NCBI GenBank assembly: GCA_039621445.1
Contig: CP154956.1
Coordinates: 94,430,406 to 94,494,405, forward strand
Length of the DNA stretch: 64,000 bases
Origin: Euglena gracilis
Taxonomy: Eukaryota; Euglenida; Euglenophyceae; Euglenales
Direction of reading: 5' to 3'
The position numbers and the translations under genes are program-made. Below, piece after piece: positions 60,196-64,000 of the stretch. Below the pieces are notes generated by a model. That model worked only from the letters and a program-made list of their open reading frames with translations. It made no database searches and was not told the DNA's origin. The stretch's first letter is position 1. Every line of letters starts with the position of its first letter.

Positions 60196-61168
60196 CACGT
60201 TTTCAATGAGGGCATTTGTGGCAATGACACGTTTTCAGTGAAGGCACCTGTGTTCAGGCACGTTTTCAGTGAGGGCATTTGTGGCAATGACACGTTTTCA
60301 GTGAAGGCATCTGTGTTCAGGCACGTTTTCAATGAGGGCATTTGTGGCAATGACACGTTTTCAGTGAAGGCATCTGTGTTCAGGCACGTTTTCAGTGAGG
60401 GCATCTGTGGCAACCCCCAGCAAGAAACGAAAATCTTGGCTTTTGGCGTTCGCGCTCCAGGGAACGCGAAAACATCTCGTTGAAGTGGGGGAATTGGCAC
60501 TCTGAGGAAGGCAACACTACTCCCTCGGTCGTTGTTTTGCGGAATGCCCGAGCGACGGCATTCACGTATGTCTGAAAAGAGGTTGCCGAACGATTCCCTG
60601 AAACGAACAAAGTTCCCGACTGCTGCTCACGTTGAGCCACACATTGTTCGATGACGCTCGCCTCATCGAACAACAGGCTGGGTTCCAGCTCCCATCCCGT
60701 CCAGGCAACAAAGAAAGCATCCAGCTCAGGATAAGAGGCTTGCCGATGTTGACACAGTTTGGCGAACTCCAAACAGTTGGCAACAGCAGCAAGCTCTGCA
60801 CCCACGGAGCCGGACTTTTTCTTTGTGTTGCCCTGTGCCAGCAAGGTGCCATGAAGGGGGTCAACCTTCGGCTTCTTGGCATCTTGCTGGTATACCGCGA
60901 GAGCAGCCAGGAACAGTTCCGTCCTAGGGGGTGGTGGCAAAAGACCATTCACAAAGTTTGCCGTGCGTTTGGCCATATTGGCAGGGCTGCGGGAAAAAGG
61001 AAAAAAAGAAAAAAAAGAGGAGAAGACAAGTTTTCAGTGAGGGCATTTGTGGCAATGACACGTTTTCAGTGAAGGCATCTGTGTTCAGGCACGTTTTCAG
61101 TGAGGGCATTTGTGGCAATGACACGTTTTCAGTGAAGGCATCTGTGTTCAGGCACGTTTTCAGTGAGG
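60196..61168. repeat. 63-bp tandem repeats, two blocks
   Basis: Unit CACGTTTTCAGTGAGGGCAT-type, made of two diverged halves of 32 and 31 bases (one ends TTTGTGGCAATGA, the other CTGTGTTCAGG). About three and a half units at 60196-60411 and a bit over two at 61028-61168. Since 63 is a multiple of three, several frames stay open through the array; that is not evidence of coding. Confidence 0.85.
60392..60976 (-). pseudogene. Exon-like ORF inserted between the tandem blocks
   Basis: 194-aa frame. On the minus strand a long pyrimidine tract ending CCCGCAG lies 10 bases before ATG (MAKRTANFVNGLLPPPPRTE), just like a splice acceptor. The protein part (LAALAVYQQDAKK, ELAAVANCLEFAKLCQ, SATSFQTYVNAVARAFRK) has normal composition and helical look. 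The SATSFQTYVNAV segment faintly recalls the N-terminal SAM-like domain of tyrosine recombinases, but I cannot name it. The last residues read into the tandem repeat, so the 3' end is artificial. It looks like a captured gene fragment. Confidence 0.5.
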
Positions 61169-61319
61169 GCGCCGTTTTTTGGGTCCGAATTTCACAAATT
61201 CGCGTTTTTGACCCCTTGCGTGAATCATGACCACAAATTTCAGGGCAGGCATTTGGCGGGCTCTGAACACGTTTTTAAACAAATTGTGGCTGAGCCCAGA
61301 TTTCAGCCTGAAAACGTGT

Positions 61320-61705
61320 TCAGGGGGCCCCAACCGGGTCAAAAAAGTCGAAAAAAAGAAAATTTTTTTTGCCCGAAAAGCTTTTTTTTTTTGGCCCGTC
61401 GGACCCGGAAAACCTGTTTGAGCGTTTTTTGATCCCACAGCGCCGCGTTTTTGGCCCGAAACCAATGGATAAAAAGGTCGAAATACCAATAAAACAGGTG
61501 TGGGGGTATGGGGGGTTTACATTTCAAAATGAGCCTTTTTCACCTGCCAGCGCCCCGTTTTGGGCCGCCAACCCATTGACTTTTGGTTAAAAAAAACGGG
61601 TCAAAAAAGTCAGAAAACAAGCGAAAAAAAATTTGTTTGAAACGCTGTTTTTTGGCCTCCCAGACCCGGAAAACCTTTTTTTTGCGCCGAAAATGTTTGA
61701 GCCAG
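61320..61705. repeat. Dispersed AT-rich repeat family, two further copies
   Basis: GGGTCAAAAAAGTCGAAAA, GGCCCGAAACCAATGG and CCGCCAACCCATTGACTTTTGG blocks in the order of 54035-54215; 59870-60060 is the same in inverse. Between copies is CAGGTGTGGGGGTATGGGG, also near 54200. Confidence 0.65.
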
Positions 61706-61841
61706 TTTCGGGCACTTTTAATAACTGATGATAGAACCGGCGTTAGGAGCGCCGGGTTTTGGACAGAACGGGCGTCCCTAACCCCTTTCTCAAGGACAGA
61801 ACCGGGGGGGGGGGCGCTGGTTCTGTCGTGAACCCGGTGGC

Positions 61842-62885
61842 CCAAGCGCTGAGTGCCAAACGGTAGACTGGGGGGGGGGTAGTGGGTAGTCGGCTGACTA
61901 GTCGGCCGACTACCCAATTGGTCGGCCGACTGGTCGGCCGACTACCCACTCTAATGTACAAACGGGTCAAAACTGCCGACTTTTAAGCCCCCTCCCTGGG
62001 AAAAAACTTTTGTCTAAATCACCTCAACACCAGTCAAAACCCACCCAAATGGCTCCAGAACCCCCCAATCGGGGGTGAATATGCAAAAAAAATTGGGGGA
62101 AAATGTCCATTTTCGGCCACTTTTGACAAAAGAACACCTCTCCCCATTGGATTTTCAATATATAAGTCAAAATTTGCACAAAAAGGTCTTATCCCTCCAA
62201 GTCCATTGCCAACATAGAAGGGATTTTGTTATTTGAGGGAGCCCCCCCCCCGCCTATGTCAAAGTGAGCCACAAAAACGACTTAGCCCCCGAGTATGTTG
62301 CCAACATAGAAGGGATTTTGTTATTTGAGGGGGGGTGCGGGGGGGGGGGGGGGCGGGCCCCCCCCCCCCCCGCCTATGCCAAAGTGAGCCACAAAAACGA
62401 CTTAGCCCCCGAGTATGTTGCATTTCTAAAGGATTTTCATGTAATCCCTGTTTCATCATTGGTTTTTTTACACCTCCGGACCCCCATCAAGGGCCCACCG
62501 ACCCTCCACCGACCAAATATTTCCATCTGGGGGTGTTTATTTAGGCGCAAGACACTTATTTGGACCCATCCAGACTATTTCCGGGTGATTTGGGCCCGCC
62601 ACAGACCATTTTTATGACCGCCGACTAGCCACTGACTAGTTTGCATTGGATTTTCTTCATGGGGGGGGGCTTAAAAGTCGGCGGGTTGGACGCGTTAGTA
62701 CATTAGAGTGGGTAGTCGGCCGACTAGTCGGCCGACTACCCACTACCCTCCCCCCCCTCCCTGTCTCGCCGACTAGCTACCGACCAGGCCTAGTAGGCCG
62801 ACCAATTGGGTAGTCGGCCGACTAGTCGGCCGACTACCCACTACCCCCCCCCCCCCCAGTCTACCGCCTTGCGCCCAAGCGCTGG
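61842..62885. mobile_element. Foldback element with GTCGGCCGAC palindromic termini
   Basis: Left 61842-61990 and right 62655-62885 are inverted copies, outermost CCAAGCGCT / AGCGCTGG and GGTAGACTGGGG, innermost GCCGACTTTTAAGCCCCC. The right arm is longer because it has two copies of a perfect 32-base palindrome (GGGTAGTCGGCCGACTAGTC and complement) where the left has one plus a diverged one. The 660-base middle has no coding frame but contains a direct duplication. Confidence 0.8.
62205..62420. repeat. Direct duplication inside the foldback element
   Basis: GCCAACATAGAAGGGATTTTG to CCCGAGTATGTTG, about 100 bases, occurs twice in tandem; the second has a long G/C run (62334-62371) where the first has a short one. 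Confidence 0.8.
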
Positions 62886-64000
62886 CGTTAACTTACAAAT
62901 TTGAAAAAAAAATATTTTGATTTAAATAATTTTACATAATATTTTATACTTTTTTTTGCACTAAGAAAATTTATGATAATCCATGAAAATTGGTCATTTT
63001 GCACAATTTTGATTATTTCGATAAAATGTGATGCAGAGGGGGATTCGGGTTGTATTTTTATGTATTTTTTTCATTTTCCCCCCATTTTTTCCAAAAGACA
63101 CATCTTTTGCTCTTTTTTTCACACTTCGCATTTCTTTTCTCCCGCGCATTTTTGGGTTTTTGGCGCATTTTTTTCTGATTCACCCAGTTTTTCACATTTC
63201 TTTGCCCTTTTTTTTGCATTTTTTTTGACTGATGTTTTCCTTGGGGGTGTTTCCCCTGCGCCCCCCCCCCCCCCCGGGGGGGGTCGGGGGGGGGTTTCGC
63301 CGGTGGTAAGCTTCGCTCTTACCCATAAGAGCTCAGCGACCCCCCCCTACCACCTTACCCCCCCAGGGGGGGGGGTGGTCGGGACCCCCCCCTACCACCT
63401 ACCTCAATACCGAAGGGCTTCCCATCCATCCCTGGGGGTCCGGGGGACCCACAAAAAATGGCCGAAAAATCGCGAAAAGTGCTAAAAATAGGATTTTTTC
63501 GGCGCCTGCGGCGCCGAAAAGTATATCCCACCCCCCTCCGGGGGGACCCCCCCCCCCCCGGGGGGGGGCCCGGCCGGGGCCACCCACCCTACCCCCCACC
63601 TCCCCCCCCCGGGGTCCAAACTTAAAAAAATCCCTGGTCTGGACCGCCCTCCCCCTTGGGGGTCTGTTCCCCCCACAAAACCACCACTGCCCCCCCATCC
63701 CCGCAACCCCCCCCCCCCCGTGACCCCCCCGACCCCACTCTCAACCCGATTCGGGATTCCAAAAAGTGCAAAAAAAACTCGCATTAATTAGGAATTTGCC
63801 ACTCAATTAGGAATCAAAAGTGCGAAAAATTCGTCCCAGATTCCTAATTGAACCTATTTTTGGACCCAAATGGCACGTAAAATCCTAATTGGGATCTAAA
63901 ATTGGAGGAAAGAATGATGTCACACAAGTCACGCATGATTTGCCACAAAACCAGGGTTGACGTTTTTTTAAAAAAACAAACAAAAAACATGGTTTTTTTT
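62886..64000. other. AT-rich then C/G-tract DNA, no gene
   Basis: 62890-63235 is very AT-rich with TTTTTTC runs. 63239 starts GGGGGTGTTTCCCCTGCG, similar to the end of MITE-1/2, followed by C and G runs to 63390. A GGCGCC-TGC-GGCGCC hairpin with 11-bp arms is at 63496-63520. 63780-63900 has AATTAGGAAT/ATTCCTAATT units like the MITE-2 core. Frames are spurious. Confidence 0.6.

Larger units (their letters stand above)
60145..61276. mobile_element. TIR element with tandem-repeat arms and captured exon-like ORF
   Basis: 60145-60195 (AAAAACGTGTTCAGCCCGCC, AAATGCCTGCCCTGAAATT, GTGGTCATGA) is the inverse of 61224-61276, with small differences. Inside, a 63-bp tandem array is split by about 610 bases carrying a minus-strand ORF. 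No transposase motif is recognised, so it is probably non-autonomous. Confidence 0.7.

Noticed and set aside
60196-60411. CRISPR-like array
   Set aside because: The repeats are contiguous 63-bp units made of two related halves, with no unique spacers, in eukaryotic repeat DNA with a TIR element around them.
60180-61230. Repetitive protein with 21-residue units
   Set aside because: Open frames exist on both strands only because the unit length is a multiple of three; there is no start context or flanking domain.
1-64000. Firm assignment to dinoflagellates
   Set aside because: Element E Pol style suggests it, but no spliced-leader relic is visible and the candidate introns are canonical GT-AG, so the host is left open.

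Overview
The window is nuclear DNA of a eukaryote with a large, repeat-loaded genome, most likely an alga or other protist. Evidence: nested LTR and non-LTR retroelements, a primer-binding site that matches a eukaryotic initiator tRNA-Met, one candidate gene with short GT-AG introns, and many foldback and MITE-like repeats. No rRNA, tRNA or CRISPR was found, and apart from one candidate spliced locus no cellular gene. The Pol style of element E reminds me of dinoflagellates, but there is no spliced-leader relic and the candidate introns are canonical, so I do not name a lineage.

Layout. 1-8119 (+): decayed, truncated Ty3/gypsy chromovirus-type element (A1). 8126-8397: RT scrap of another gypsy family. 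8441-11798 and 22327-25690: a 3.36 kb direct duplication holding a gag-like fragment, an LTR and the end of an unfamiliar gene. 10602-15064 (-): two unfamiliar ORFs (D1). 15.1-18.5 kb: GC-rich low-complexity DNA with G-run repeats. 18.5-21.4 kb (-): a second gypsy family (E). 25693-42588 (-): a giant relative of A1 (element B), about 16.9 kb, read as 5' LTR, three tandem tRNA-type primer sites, very long gag, protease, Dam-like domain, RT, RNase H, integrase with chromodomain, two extra ORFs of the D type, 3' LTR. Its 3' LTR sits inside the D2 copy of the same extra gene.

42.6-53.8 kb is a second nest: an RT/RNase H element G (-) whose first ORF has a 2A-like motif and a Dam-like domain. G is split by a small complete LTR element (47183-48850), flanked on its 5' side by a 5'-truncated non-LTR element F1 with a 12-bp target duplication, and bordered by other non-LTR fragments (F2, H).

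53.8-64 kb has almost no coding capacity. It holds C/G-tract MITEs with terminal inverted repeats, foldback elements, a perfect 59-bp-arm palindrome, 63-bp tandem repeats, GGCGCC micro-hairpins, and a candidate spliced gene (56.86-57.73 kb) interrupted by a MITE.

Most promising: the extra ORF family (D) carried downstream of integrase inside a giant LTR element; the triplicated primer site; the 2A-like/Dam-like ORF; and the density of AT-loop micro-palindromes inside coding DNA.
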